Numbered from the stretch's first letter, positions 54,408 through 63,250 are shown. The stretch: DNA of 64,000 nucleotides from CmP2 sp052084925 (GCA_052084925.1 JBQDEV010000007.1:124001-188000), one strand, 5' to 3'. Made by a program: numbers and translations. Notes: generated from the letters alone by a model not told the origin.

Positions 54408-54469
54408 AGTTGGTTCTCCTCAGATGTCTTCCGTCATCGGTGAATGCACGGAAGCTAATGTTTCGTGGT

Positions 54470-55468
54470 TCAGTAGTCGCCGAAAGGCTCGTCCTCTGAC
54501 TCCTGGGAGTGCAGAGAAGGATCGAAGCCAGCCGGGGAATCCTTCAAGGACAGCCCCAGTTCCACCAGCTTCTCTTTGACCTCGTCGATGGACTTGGCGC
54601 CGAAGTTCCGGATGTCCATCAGGTCTGCTTCCGAGCGTGCGACCAGTTCACCCACGGAGTGGATGCCCTCACGCTTCAGGCAGTTGTACGAGCGAACGGT
54701 CAGCTCCAGATCTTCGATCGGCAAAGCCATGTCGGCGGCAACAGCGTTGTCCGACGGGCCTGGGCCGATCTCGATTCCTTCTGCTGCCACGTTCAGCTCA
54801 CGAGCCAGACCGAAGAGCTCCACCAGGGTGGAACCCGCCGAGGCCACTGCATCGCGCGGAGCCATGGCCTCTTTGGTCTCGACATCGAGGATCAGACGGT
54901 CGAAGTCGGTGCGCTGCTCAACACGAGTAGCCTCAACTTTGAAAGTCACCTTCAGAACCGGAGAGTAAATCGAGTCGACGGGAATGCGACCAATCTCAGC
55001 GTCCGGAGTCTTGTTCTGTGCTGCGGTCACGTAACCGCGGCCCCGTTCGATGGTGAGCTCCATGTCGAACTTGCCCTTGCCATTCAGCGTGGCAATCTGC
55101 AGGTCCGGATTGTGGATCTCGACACCGGCCGGAGGGGTGATGTCTGCTGCGGTGACGGCACCCGGGCCCTGCTTGCGCAGGTAGGCGACGACCGGCTCGT
55201 CATGCTCTGACGAGACCGACAGCTTCTTGATGTTCAGGATAACCTCGGTGACATCTTCCTTCACGCCGTTCACGGTGGAGAACTCGTGCAGCACGCCATC
55301 CACACGGATGCTGGTTACCGCAGCACCGGGGATGGAGGACAGCAGAGTACGACGCAGGGAGTTGCCGAGGGTGTAGCCGAACCCGGGCTCCAGCGGTTCG
55401 ATGACGAACCGGGAGCGGTGCTCGGCGACGACTTCTTCAGTCAACGTGGGACGCTGTGCAATGAGCAC
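54470..55468 (-). CDS. rpoA: DNA-directed RNA polymerase subunit alpha
   Basis: The protein of 332 residues has the assembly domain (LIAQRPTLTEEVVAEHRSRFVIEPLEPGFGYTLGNSLRR) and the C-terminal domain (CLKREGIHSVGELVARSEADLMDIRNFGAKSIDEV) that binds activators and UP elements. I choose GTG 55468, which gives the canonical actinobacterial N terminus and lies 7 nt after AAAGGA. An ATG two codons earlier is only 1 nt from it, and the frame is open to 55507. rpsD does not intervene between rpsK and rpoA. Confidence 0.97.
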   Translation of the reverse strand: MLIAQRPTLTEEVVAEHRSRFVIEPLEPGFGYTLGNSLRRTLLSSIPGAAVTSIRVDGVLHEFSTVNGVKEDVTEVILNIKKLSVSSEHDEPVVAYLRKQGPGAVTAADITPPAGVEIHNPDLQIATLNGKGKFDMELTIERGRGYVTAAQNKTPDAEIGRIPVDSIYSPVLKVTFKVEATRVEQRTDFDRLILDVETKEAMAPRDAVASAGSTLVELFGLARELNVAAEGIEIGPGPSDNAVAADMALPIEDLELTVRSYNCLKREGIHSVGELVARSEADLMDIRNFGAKSIDEVKEKLVELGLSLKDSPAGFDPSLHSQESEDEPFGDY

Positions 55469-55624
55469 TGACATTTCCTTTCGGCGAACGTCCGCCATAT
55501 GACGCACGCGGGGGGTGGAAACGAATGTTATGGGCTGGGGTGACGCGCTACGTCACCGGCTGTGGAACGAGCGATATGGCTTCGCTCGCTCCCGCGGCCG
55601 GCAATCGCAGCGCGTGAGACAACG

Positions 55625-56026
55625 TCAGACGCGGCGGCGCTTGGCCGGACGGCAACCGTTGTGAGCTGACGGCGACACGTCCTGAATGGAGCCGACCTCC
55701 AGCCCTGCGGCCTGCAGCGAACGAATCGCGGTCTCGCGACCCGAGCCCGGGCCCTTCACGAAAACGTCGACCTTGCGCATGCCATGCTCCTGCGCACGCT
55801 TGGCAGCCTGCTCGGCGGCAGTCTGAGCGGCGAAGGGAGTGGACTTGCGCGAACCTTTGAATCCCATTTCGCCGGCGGAGGACCAGGAGATGACTGCGCC
55901 GGTCGTGTCGGTGATGGAAACAATGGTGTTATTGAATGTGCTCTTGATGTGGGCCTGGCCCTGAGCGATGTTCTTCTTGGCGTTACGGCGACCCTTGCGC
56001 GCCGTACCACGTGTCTTGGGGGGCAT
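55625..56026 (-). CDS. rpsK: 30S ribosomal protein S11
   Basis: The 133-residue S11 contains HIKSTFNNTIVSITDTTGAVISWSSAGEMGFKGSRKSTPFAAQ and ends VSPSAHNGCRPAKRRRV, fully typical. GTAGGAG precedes ATG 56026. It lies 70 bp after rpsM and 156 bp before rpoA. Confidence 0.98.
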   Translation of the reverse strand: MPPKTRGTARKGRRNAKKNIAQGQAHIKSTFNNTIVSITDTTGAVISWSSAGEMGFKGSRKSTPFAAQTAAEQAAKRAQEHGMRKVDVFVKGPGSGRETAIRSLQAAGLEVGSIQDVSPSAHNGCRPAKRRRV

Positions 56027-56096
56027 GAAGTTCTCCTACGAAAGCTGTGCTGTGGATGCTGACCGCAACCAGAGGCGGCGAAGGAAGTAGCAGAAA

Positions 56097-56465
56097 CTAC
56101 TTCTTACGACCTGCCACGGTCTTCTTCGGTCCCTTACGGGTGCGGGCATTGGTCTTGGTGCGCTGACCACGCACCGGAAGGCCACGGCGGTGCCGCAGGC
56201 CTTCGTAGCTGCCGATCTCGACCTTACGGCGGATGTCGGCGGCGACTTCGCGGCGGAGGTCACCCTCGACCTTGAAGTGGCCTTCGATGTAGTCGCGCAG
56301 CTGGACCAGCTCAGCGTCGGTGAGGTCCTTCACGCGAGTGCTCGGGTTGACCCCCGTAGCCTCAATTGCCTGCTCTGCACGGGTCTTGCCCACGCCGTAG
56401 ATGTACGTAAGAGCGATGATCACGCGCTTCTCGCGCGGGATGTCAACGCCTGCTAGACGTGCCAT
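56097..56465 (-). CDS. rpsM: 30S ribosomal protein S13
   Basis: The 122-residue S13 starts ARLAGVDIPREKRVIIALTYIYGVG and ends with the basic tail NARTRKGPKKTVAGRKK that contacts the P-site tRNA. I use ATG 56465 behind GGAG; the frame is open to 56495. A structured 271-bp spacer separates it from rpmJ. Confidence 0.98.
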   Translation of the reverse strand: MARLAGVDIPREKRVIIALTYIYGVGKTRAEQAIEATGVNPSTRVKDLTDAELVQLRDYIEGHFKVEGDLRREVAADIRRKVEIGSYEGLRHRRGLPVRGQRTKTNARTRKGPKKTVAGRKK

Positions 56466-56736
56466 ATGGCCGTTCTCCTTGTTCTTCTTCAGCAAAGGTC
56501 TGCATCATTCCGTCCTCCCACCCTGCGGAGTGAACCGCCTGTATCCGCTGTTCCGGTCCGGTCGAAGAACTCGACGTAGGACCGGCATGCGCAATGCGGT
56601 GAAAGTCTCCGGCCTTTGCCTGTCCGGAGGTTGGGTGCGGGTTACCTGGAAGGAACCCGCGTTCCCTGTCATGATGTTGGCCGCTATTTCGGGCCGTGTA
56701 TTGTGCAGCTACGGGTGGCTCGTCCGAAAGGACGAA
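56466..56736 (-). other. Structured non-coding spacer upstream of rpsM
   Basis: This 271-bp spacer has three stem-loops: CGTCC-N4-GGACG at 56721-56734 next to the rpmJ stop, GCGGGTT-N10-AACCCGC at 56637-56660, and CTCCGG-N11-CCGGAG at 56607-56629. No credible coding frame is seen. It may be an rpmJ terminator followed by a regulated leader for rpsM-rpsK. Confidence 0.5.
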
Positions 56737-56850
56737 TCAGCCCTGGCGCTGCTTATGGCGTGGGTTCTCGCAGATCACGATCACGCGGCCATGGCGACGA
56801 ATCACCTGGCACTTGTCGCAGATCCGCTTCACGCTGGGCTGAACCTTCAT
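56737..56850 (-). CDS. rpmJ: 50S ribosomal protein L36
   Basis: This 37-residue protein reads KVQPSVKRICDKCQVI followed by RRHGRVIVICENPRHKQRQG. It keeps the zinc-binding pattern of Cys11, Cys14, Cys27 and His32, so it is the zinc-type L36. A strong AAGGAGGAGCC precedes ATG 56850. It lies between infA and rpsM, its usual place. Confidence 0.97.
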   Translation of the reverse strand: MKVQPSVKRICDKCQVIRRHGRVIVICENPRHKQRQG

Positions 56851-56895
56851 GGCTCCTCCTTGAGCGTTGTACGGGGGAATTTGTCGATGAACAGA

Positions 56896-57117
56896 TTACT
56901 TGTAGCGGTACACGATACGACCACGGTTCAGGTCGTACGGGCTAAGCTCGACGACCACGCGGTCTTCGGGCAGGATACGGATGTAGTGCTGACGCATCTT
57001 TCCCGAAATCGTGGCAAGCACAATGTGCTCGTTCTGCAACTTGACCCGGAACATTGCATTCGGCAATGCTTCGGTGACCGTGCCCTCGACTTCGATGACA
57101 CCTTCCTTTTTAGCCAT
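56896..57117 (-). CDS. infA: Translation initiation factor IF-1
   Basis: The 73-residue OB-fold protein starts AKKEGVIEVEGTVTEALPNAMF and ends LSPYDLNRGRIVYRYK. It binds the A site of the 30S subunit during initiation. ATG 57117 follows GTGGAGGAC; the frame is open to 57141. It probably has its own promoter in the 185-bp space after map, where TAGCAT at 57255-57250 is a -10 candidate. Confidence 0.98.
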   Translation of the reverse strand: MAKKEGVIEVEGTVTEALPNAMFRVKLQNEHIVLATISGKMRQHYIRILPEDRVVVELSPYDLNRGRIVYRYK

Positions 57118-57302
57118 GTCCTCCACAATCGTCTGGTTCACACTGCAGGATCCTCACGAGACGCGAGGGGCAAGGTGAACTGGATTTTCTGAACTGCCCT
57201 TGATCGAATGGACACGCCAAAGGTTCAAGGCACAGTCAGCCAACAAGCTATGCTACTCTACCTGGCTCGAAAATAAAAACCGGAAACAGTCGCCTACTCC
57301 GT

Positions 57303-58142
57303 CTACTCCCCTAGCGGGACGGGCGTAACACCCAACGGAGCCAGCTCCGAGGCTCCCCCATCCGCCGCGGTGAGGACCCAGATACCGCCTTCGTGGCGGG
57401 CCACCGAATGCTCCCATTGGCTTGCACGCGATTTATCGGCCGTTACGACTGTCCAATCATCGGAAAGAACCACTGTGTCGATGCCTCCACGAACGAGCAT
57501 CGGTTCGATCGCCAGGCAGAGACCCGGCTTGATCTTCGCCCCCTTGACACCCGCCCGGTAGTTCAGCACGTCGGGCGCTTGGTGCATGGCGGTCCCAATA
57601 CCGTGCCCGACATAATCCTCCAAGATTCCGAGTGGCTCTCCGGACTGACTGCTGACGAAATCGTCGATCGCTTCGCCGATTTCGCCAATGTGGCGAGCAG
57701 AAGCAAAAGCAGCGATACCGCGCCACATTGCCTTACGCGTGACATCGGAGAGTCGTTCGTCCGCTGGATCGGCTGTTCCGTCAGTCGAGGAACCGAGGAT
57801 CACGGTACGTGCGGAGTCAGAGTGCCACCCATCGACGATGCACCCACCATCGATTTTCAGAACGTCGCCGGCTCCCAGAACTCGCTCGCTTGGAATCCCG
57901 TGAACGACCTCCTCGTTCACCGATGCGCAGATGCTCGCTGGAAAACCGTAGTAGCCGAGGAAGTTAGACGTTGCGCCGGCCTCCGCGAGTACGCCCGCGA
58001 AGACACGGTCCAGTTCGAGCGTGGTCACACCAGGTCTGGCGGCAGCAACGGTGGCGTCCAGGGCCCGATTCAGGACCGTTCCTGCTTCGTCCATCCGACG
58101 CATCTGGCTGTTCTTCTTCAATTCGATAGATCGGCGTGACAC
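57303..58142 (-). CDS. map: Type I methionine aminopeptidase
   Basis: This enzyme of about 279 residues removes the initiator Met. The metal ligands are visible in DGGCIVDGWHSDSARTV (two Asp), VGHGIGTAMHQAP (His), LAIEPMLV (Glu) and ASQWEHSVA (Glu). I choose GTG 58142 (VSRRSIELKKNSQMRRM), which has AGGA 8 nt upstream; the frame is open to 58199, but the extra residues have no homology. It lies 93 bp after adk in the secY-adk-map unit. Confidence 0.95.
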   Translation of the reverse strand: MSRRSIELKKNSQMRRMDEAGTVLNRALDATVAAARPGVTTLELDRVFAGVLAEAGATSNFLGYYGFPASICASVNEEVVHGIPSERVLGAGDVLKIDGGCIVDGWHSDSARTVILGSSTDGTADPADERLSDVTRKAMWRGIAAFASARHIGEIGEAIDDFVSSQSGEPLGILEDYVGHGIGTAMHQAPDVLNYRAGVKGAKIKPGLCLAIEPMLVRGGIDTVVLSDDWTVVTADKSRASQWEHSVARHEGGIWVLTAADGGASELAPLGVTPVPLGE

Positions 58143-58235
58143 GTCGATGGTCCTCTCTGGGAGTGTTGATTCCGATAACGCAAGAACGCTGGGCGGCACC
58201 TTGCGGAGCCCACCCAGCGTTCTGTACTTAGCCGA

Positions 58236-58847
58236 TCAGTTGTCGGCATTGATGACGGGCAGGGTGCCCGTCCGTGCGCGAACGTTGTAAACCGCCTGCA
58301 GCAGTCGTTCGGTGATGTCGTCGATCTGACCGGTACCGTCAACTCGAGCGACGATTCCCTGGTCGACGTAGGATTCGATGACTGCGGCGGTCTGCTCATG
58401 GTAGAGATCCAGCCGGTGCTGAATAACGTCCGCAGTGTCATCGGCGCGGCCTTCAGAGTCAGCACGGGCCAACAGACGCTGAACTAGTTCCTCATCGGGC
58501 ACTTCCAGCTGCAGAACGACGGACAACGCGTGACCGGATTCCTTCAGCATCTCGTTCAGGGCTTCGACCTGTCCTGCGGTGCGCGGGTAGCCGTCCAAGA
58601 GGAAACCGCTCCTGGCGTCAGCCTGCTGGATCCGGTCTGCAACCATACGATTCGTGACCTCGTCCGGAACGAAGTCACCGTTGTCGATGTACTTCTTGGC
58701 TTCCTTACCGAGTTCAGTCAGTTCCTTGACGTTGTAGCGAAAGATATCGCCGGTCGAGATGGCAACGATACCCATCTTGTCCGCGATACGGGCGGCCTGG
58801 GTGCCTTTGCCGGACCCCGGGGGGCCCATAATGAGCATACGAGTCAT
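58236..58847 (-). CDS. adk: Adenylate kinase
   Basis: The 203-residue enzyme interconverts AMP, ADP and ATP. The P-loop is MGPPGSGKGTQAARIA, the AMP site includes ISTGDIFRYNV and FLLDGYPRTAGQ, and the LID region is short (about RADSEGRADDTADVIQHRL), so this is the short-LID form common in actinobacteria. It lies 48 bp after secY. Confidence 0.97.
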   Translation of the reverse strand: MTRMLIMGPPGSGKGTQAARIADKMGIVAISTGDIFRYNVKELTELGKEAKKYIDNGDFVPDEVTNRMVADRIQQADARSGFLLDGYPRTAGQVEALNEMLKESGHALSVVLQLEVPDEELVQRLLARADSEGRADDTADVIQHRLDLYHEQTAAVIESYVDQGIVARVDGTGQIDDITERLLQAVYNVRARTGTLPVINADN

Positions 58848-58895
58848 GACTTGTCCTATCCTCTACTGCTTGGTCATCGGGCACGTCTGTGCGTT

Positions 58896-60209
58896 TCAGC
58901 GCAGCAATCCCTCGTAGTTTCGTTGTTCCATCTGAGCGTTGATCTGTTTCACCGTCTGGAGTGCAACACCGACCATAATCAGGATCGAGGTGCCGCCGAA
59001 CGGGAAGTTCTGGTTGGCGTTGATGAGCACGAAGGCGATCAGCGGGATCAGTGCAAGGCAGCCAAGGTAAAGAGCGCCGAAGAAGGTGATACGCGAGATC
59101 ACGTACTCGAGGTACTGCACGGTGGGTCGGCCTGCGCGGATACCAGGGATGAACCCTCCGTAGCGCTTCATGTTGTCGGCGATGTCCTGCGGGTTGAATG
59201 TGATCGTCACGTAGAAGTACGTGAAGAAGATGGTCATCAGGAAGAACGCCAGCATGTAGAGCGGATGCGAACCGGTACCGAAGTACTGCTGCAGCCAAAT
59301 CACCCATTCCGCGGGCTGTTCGCCCGAGGTAGGATCCGGCTGGTTGAACTGGATCAAGATCTGCGGAAGCATCAGGATCGACGATGCGAAGATCACCGGA
59401 ATCACGCCGGCCATGTTGACCTTGATCGGAATGTAGGTCGTCGTCCCTCCGACAGTGCGTCGCCCAATCTGACGCTTGGCGTACTGAACCGGGACACGGC
59501 GCTGCGAGTCTTCAACAAAGACCACCAGAGCGATCGTGAGAAGACCGACCAGCAGCACGAGCATGAAAGTGCGCCAGCCCTGAGTGGTCCAGATCTGGCC
59601 CAAGCCTGCTGGGAATCCAGCCGCGATGGAAACGAAGATCAGCAGCGACATGCCATTGCCGACTCCACGTTCCGTGATCTGCTCACCGAGCCACATGATC
59701 AATGCGGTGCCAGCGATCAACGTGATGATCATCAGCATGATCGTCCAAAGGCTGTCCTCGGGAACAATCGGCAGGTTACAGTTCAGCAGCGCGCCGGTTC
59801 GAGCCAAGGAGACCAGGGTGGTCGCGTTGAGTGCTGCGAGAGCGATGGTCAGGTACCGGGTGTACTGGGTCAGCTTGGCTTGGCCCTGGGGGCCTTCCTT
59901 CTGCAGCGCTTCGAACCGGGGAATCACGACGCGCAGCAGCTGCACGATGATCGCAGCAGTGATATAGGGCATGATGCCCAAGGCAAAGATCGAGACCTGC
60001 AACATGGCTCCGCCGGAGAACATGTTCACAAATGAATAGAGCCCACCCTGTGTTTCGCCCTGGGCGAGACACATCTGCACATTGCCGTAGTCCACCCCGG
60101 GGGACGGGATGAATGCACCGATGCGGTACACAATGATGATCCCGATAGTGAACCAGATCTTGCGCCGCAGATCGGGAGTCTTGAAGACTCTGGCAATCGT
60201 GCTGAACAA
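58896..60209 (-). CDS. secY: Preprotein translocase subunit SecY
   Basis: The 437-residue channel subunit has ten membrane segments, the plug region YSFVNMFSGGAMLQVSIFALGIMPYI and the loop GFIPGIRAGRPTVQYLEYVISRITFFGALYLG. I place the start at a TTG (60209), 4 nt after AGGAGG, giving FSTIARVFKTPDLRRKIWFT at the N terminus as in relatives. The frame is open to 60284, but that portion has no homology. A large stem-loop separates it from rplO. Confidence 0.95.
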   Translation of the reverse strand: MFSTIARVFKTPDLRRKIWFTIGIIIVYRIGAFIPSPGVDYGNVQMCLAQGETQGGLYSFVNMFSGGAMLQVSIFALGIMPYITAAIIVQLLRVVIPRFEALQKEGPQGQAKLTQYTRYLTIALAALNATTLVSLARTGALLNCNLPIVPEDSLWTIMLMIITLIAGTALIMWLGEQITERGVGNGMSLLIFVSIAAGFPAGLGQIWTTQGWRTFMLVLLVGLLTIALVVFVEDSQRRVPVQYAKRQIGRRTVGGTTTYIPIKVNMAGVIPVIFASSILMLPQILIQFNQPDPTSGEQPAEWVIWLQQYFGTGSHPLYMLAFFLMTIFFTYFYVTITFNPQDIADNMKRYGGFIPGIRAGRPTVQYLEYVISRITFFGALYLGCLALIPLIAFVLINANQNFPFGGTSILIMVGVALQTVKQINAQMEQRNYEGLLR

Positions 60210-60330
60210 GCGTCCTCCTGGTGACGTATGGAAAGCGGTCGGCCCGGTAGAGCCTGACTCGAGACTGCCCGAGAGCTCCAACAAAAGCAGGTGCGAAAAA
60301 GCACCATCGCCGATTCTATCGTTAAATGAG

Positions 60331-60378
60331 GCGACCCTCGATCGTCCCGACCAAAAAGGTCAGTTGATCGAGGGTCGC
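60331..60378 (-). terminator. Terminator or attenuator between rplO and secY
   Basis: A perfect 13-bp stem (60331-60343 with 60366-60378) has a 22-nt loop containing a smaller GACC-AAAAA-GGTC hairpin. Leftward it is followed by CTCATTTAACG, with no clean T-run. It may end the ribosomal transcript or attenuate it before secY-adk-map. Confidence 0.6.
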
Positions 60379-60396
60379 ACCCCGCTACATGGGGTG

Positions 60397-60867
60397 TCAC
60401 ACCGTCTCGGTGGAACCGCCTGCAGCTTGGATCTTCTCGGTTGCCGAAGCGGAGAAGGCGTTAGCCTTCACGTTCACGGCAACCGTGATTTCACCCGAGC
60501 CCAGCACCTTAACGGGCTGGTTCTTCCGCACGAGGCCCTTCTCCACCAGCGTCTCCACGGTGACGTCGCCGCCCTCGGGGAACGTGGAAGAGAGCTTGTC
60601 CAGGTTCACAACCTGGTACTCGGTACGGAACGGGTTCTTGAAACCACGCAGCTTCGGAAGGCGCATGTGCAGCGGCAGCTGCCCACCCTCGAAGCCTGCA
60701 GGCACCTGGTAGCGTGCCTTGGTGCCCTTGGTACCGCGGCCGGCAGTCTTGCCGCCCTTGCCGCCTTCACCACGGCCGTACCGCAGCTTCGACTTGCGCG
60801 AGCCCGGTGCCGGACGCAGGTCGTGGACCTTCAGCGCATCCTGGCCATTCTCAGCCTGCTCAGCCAT
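60397..60867 (-). CDS. rplO: 50S ribosomal protein L15
   Basis: The 156-residue L15 contains VHDLRPAPGSRKSKLRYGRGEGGKGGKTAGRGTKG, GFEGGQLPLHMRLPKLRGF and a C-terminal domain ending EKIQAAGGSTETV. ATG 60867 follows GAGGAGGTC and overlaps the end of rpmD by 8 bp. Confidence 0.97.
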   Translation of the reverse strand: MAEQAENGQDALKVHDLRPAPGSRKSKLRYGRGEGGKGGKTAGRGTKGTKARYQVPAGFEGGQLPLHMRLPKLRGFKNPFRTEYQVVNLDKLSSTFPEGGDVTVETLVEKGLVRKNQPVKVLGSGEITVAVNVKANAFSASATEKIQAAGGSTETV

Positions 60868-61090
60868 TGTTGACCTCCTCAACCTTCACCAGGTGAGACA
60901 CGGTGTTGACCATGCCAACGGTGGCCGCGTCAGCCTTACGCGTCACGGTATGACCGATTCGCTTCAGGCCGAGTGAGCGCAGCGTCTCCCGGTGATTGAA
61001 CTTACGTCCCGACAGGGACTTGATCTGGGTGATCTCCAGCGTTGCGTCGCTGGCAACCAGGTTCTTCGGGGTGGTGATCAGATCAGCCAT
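60860..61090 (-). CDS. rpmD: 50S ribosomal protein L30
   Basis: The 76-residue L30 has the core LEITQIKSLSGRKFNHRETLRSLGLKRIGHTVTRKADAA, and is about 15 residues longer at the N terminus than E. coli L30. ATG 61090 overlaps the end of rpsE by 8 bp. Confidence 0.96.
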   Translation of the reverse strand: MADLITTPKNLVASDATLEITQIKSLSGRKFNHRETLRSLGLKRIGHTVTRKADAATVGMVNTVSHLVKVEEVNNG

Positions 61091-61847
61091 TTGACGCACC
61101 TGCCTTCTCTGCGCTCTTCTTGGCGCGGTCGGCCTCGATTGTGCGCAGCATCGCGTGCGGGGCAACCTCGTCGAGCGCCTTGCCGCGACGAGCTGCCACA
61201 GCTGCAGGCTCTTCGAGCTTCTTCAGGGCGTCCACAGTACCGCGCACAATGTTGATTGCGTTCACGGAACCCATGGACTTGGACAGCACATCGTGGATGC
61301 CAGCGCACTCCAGGACTGCACGCACCGGGCCACCGGCAATCACACCGGTACCCGGAGACGCCGGACGCAAGAGGACAACGCCAGCGGCGTCCTCACCCTG
61401 GACCAGGTGCGGGATCGTGGAGCCCACGCGAGGCACGCGGAAGAAGGACTTCTTGGCCTCTTCCACGCCCTTGGCGATAGCAGCCGGAACTTCCTTGGCC
61501 TTGCCGTAGCCGACGCCCACCATGCCGTCGCCGTCACCGACGACCACCAGAGCGGTGAAGGAGAAACGACGTCCGCCCTTCACCACCTTGGAAACACGGT
61601 TGATGGCCACGACGCGCTCAAGGAACTTGTCGCGGTCATCTTCACGGGCGTTGCCGCGACCGCCGCGCTCGTCACGGCCACCACGGCCGCCACGACCTGC
61701 GCCGCGAGCAGCACCGCCACGTCCACCACGATCGGTGTTCTGGCTGGCGGAACCTGCGGAAGTCTCGGACACTGACTCTTGATTTGCAGCGGTGTTCTCG
61801 GTGGCTTCAGTCACCTGAGCGTCCTTCTCGTTGTTATTCTCGGTCAC
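61083..61847 (-). CDS. rpsE: 30S ribosomal protein S5
   Basis: The 254-residue S5 has the double-stranded-RNA-binding core FLERVVAINRVSKVVKGGRRFSFTALVVVGDGDGMVGVGYGKA and ends RAKKSAEKAGASNG. A long N-terminal extension (about residues 1-70) contains an acidic part and then an Arg/Gly-rich part with repeated RGGRGG units. The start is a GTG that overlaps the rplR stop (GTGA). Confidence 0.96.
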   Translation of the reverse strand: MTENNNEKDAQVTEATENTAANQESVSETSAGSASQNTDRGGRGGAARGAGRGGRGGRDERGGRGNAREDDRDKFLERVVAINRVSKVVKGGRRFSFTALVVVGDGDGMVGVGYGKAKEVPAAIAKGVEEAKKSFFRVPRVGSTIPHLVQGEDAAGVVLLRPASPGTGVIAGGPVRAVLECAGIHDVLSKSMGSVNAINIVRGTVDALKKLEEPAAVAARRGKALDEVAPHAMLRTIEADRAKKSAEKAGASNG

Positions 61848-62218
61848 AGCTCCAGCCCACCTTCCCGGGCGCCTTCAGCAACAGCTGCGACGCGCCCGTG
61901 GTACTTGTTTCCTCCGCGGTCGAAGACCACAGCGGAGACGCCGGCGGCCTTGGCGCGCTCTGCGACCAGTTCGCCAACCTTGCGGGACTTGGCGGACTTG
62001 TCGGCCTCGAGTGCACGCACGTCAGCCTCCATGGTCGATGCCGATGCCAAGGTGATGCCCTGGGTATCGTCGACGACCTGGACGAACATGTGACGCGAGG
62101 AGCGGTTGACAACCAGACGCGGACGGGCCGCGGTGCCGGTGATCCGTTTGCGAACACGCAGATGACGGCGTGAACGGGAGGCGTTCTTGCCCTTGCCCTT
62201 TACAGTCAACGTGGACAT
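61844..62218 (-). CDS. rplR: 50S ribosomal protein L18
   Basis: The 124-residue L18 binds 5S rRNA. It has SRSRRHLRVRKRITGTAARPRLVVNRSSRHMFVQVVDD and ends FDRGGNKYHGRVAAVAEGAREGGLEL. Its ATG overlaps the rplF stop (TAATG) and its stop overlaps the rpsE start. Confidence 0.97.
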   Translation of the reverse strand: MSTLTVKGKGKNASRSRRHLRVRKRITGTAARPRLVVNRSSRHMFVQVVDDTQGITLASASTMEADVRALEADKSAKSRKVGELVAERAKAAGVSAVVFDRGGNKYHGRVAAVAEGAREGGLEL

Positions 62219-62751
62219 TACTTACCTGCCTTTCCGGCCTTGCGGCGAATCTGCTCACCCACATAGCGAATGCCCTTGCCCTTGTAGGGTTCGGTCTTGC
62301 GCAGCTTGCGGATGTTGGCAGCTGTTTCGCCAACCTTCTGCTTGTCGATGCCGGTTACGGTCACCTTGTTGCCCTCGACCTGGAAGGAAATACCCTCTGG
62401 TGCCGGGACTGAAACGGGGTGGGAGTAGCCCAGTGCGAACTCGAGGTCGGAACCCTTCGCCAGCACACGGTAGCCGGTGCCGACGATTTCGAGCTGCTTG
62501 GAGTACCCCTCGGTGACTCCGATGATCATGTTGTTGATCAGGGTACGGGTCAGCCCGTGCAGTGCACGGGACTCGCGCTCGTCGTCAGGTCGGGTCACCG
62601 TGATCGTGCCCTCTTCGAGGGAAGCCTCGATGGGACGATCGATGGTGTGGGCGAGCTCGCCCTTGGGACCCTTGACACTGACATCAGCGCCGTCGATCTT
62701 CACCTCGACGCCTGACGGCACGGTGATCGGAAGACGTCCAATACGTGACAT
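62218..62751 (-). CDS. rplF: 50S ribosomal protein L6
   Basis: The 177-residue L6 starts SRIGRLPITVPSGVEVKI and ends with the signature PYKGKGIRYVGEQIRRKAGKAGK. It lies 28 bp after rpsH and overlaps rplR by 1 bp. Confidence 0.98.
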   Translation of the reverse strand: MSRIGRLPITVPSGVEVKIDGADVSVKGPKGELAHTIDRPIEASLEEGTITVTRPDDERESRALHGLTRTLINNMIIGVTEGYSKQLEIVGTGYRVLAKGSDLEFALGYSHPVSVPAPEGISFQVEGNKVTVTGIDKQKVGETAANIRKLRKTEPYKGKGIRYVGEQIRRKAGKAGK

Positions 62752-62779
62752 ATGTGTTTGCCTCTCTTCCGTCTATCCG

Positions 62780-63178
62780 TTACCAGACGTAGGCGAGGAC
62801 TTCCCCACCCACGCCCTTCTTTGCAGCCTGGCGATCGGTCAGCAGACCGGATGATGTCGACAGAATGGCAATACCCAGTCCGCCGAGCACGTGCGGCAGG
62901 TTGGTCGACTTCGCGTAGACGCGGAGACCGGGCTTGGAGATACGGCGCAGGCCAGCGATTGCACGCTCACGCTGCGGGCCGAACTTCAGCTCGATGCTCA
63001 GGGTCTTGCCAACCTCTGCTGCTTCTTCATTCCAGTCGCTGATGTAGCCCTCGTTCTTGAGGATTTCGGCCAGCCGCGCCTTCAGCTTGGAAGACGGCAT
63101 CGACACTGAGTCGTGGGAGGCCGAGTTTGCATTGCGCAGACGTGTCAGCATGTCTGCGACGGGATCGGTCATCGTCAT
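62780..63178 (-). CDS. rpsH: 30S ribosomal protein S8
   Basis: The 132-residue S8 starts TMTDPVADMLTRLRNANSA and ends with the signature STSSGLLTDRQAAKKGVGGEVLAYVW. Two ATG codons (63178 and 63172) are possible starts. It lies 72 bp after rplE, with no rpsN between. Confidence 0.98.
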   Translation of the reverse strand: MTMTDPVADMLTRLRNANSASHDSVSMPSSKLKARLAEILKNEGYISDWNEEAAEVGKTLSIELKFGPQRERAIAGLRRISKPGLRVYAKSTNLPHVLGGLGIAILSTSSGLLTDRQAAKKGVGGEVLAYVW

Positions 63179-63250
63179 GTGGGCTTCATGCCCTTTCTCG
63201 CTACGGTTTCCCGGACCGGTTCACCGGATGGGACCTGTAACGTAGAGAAT

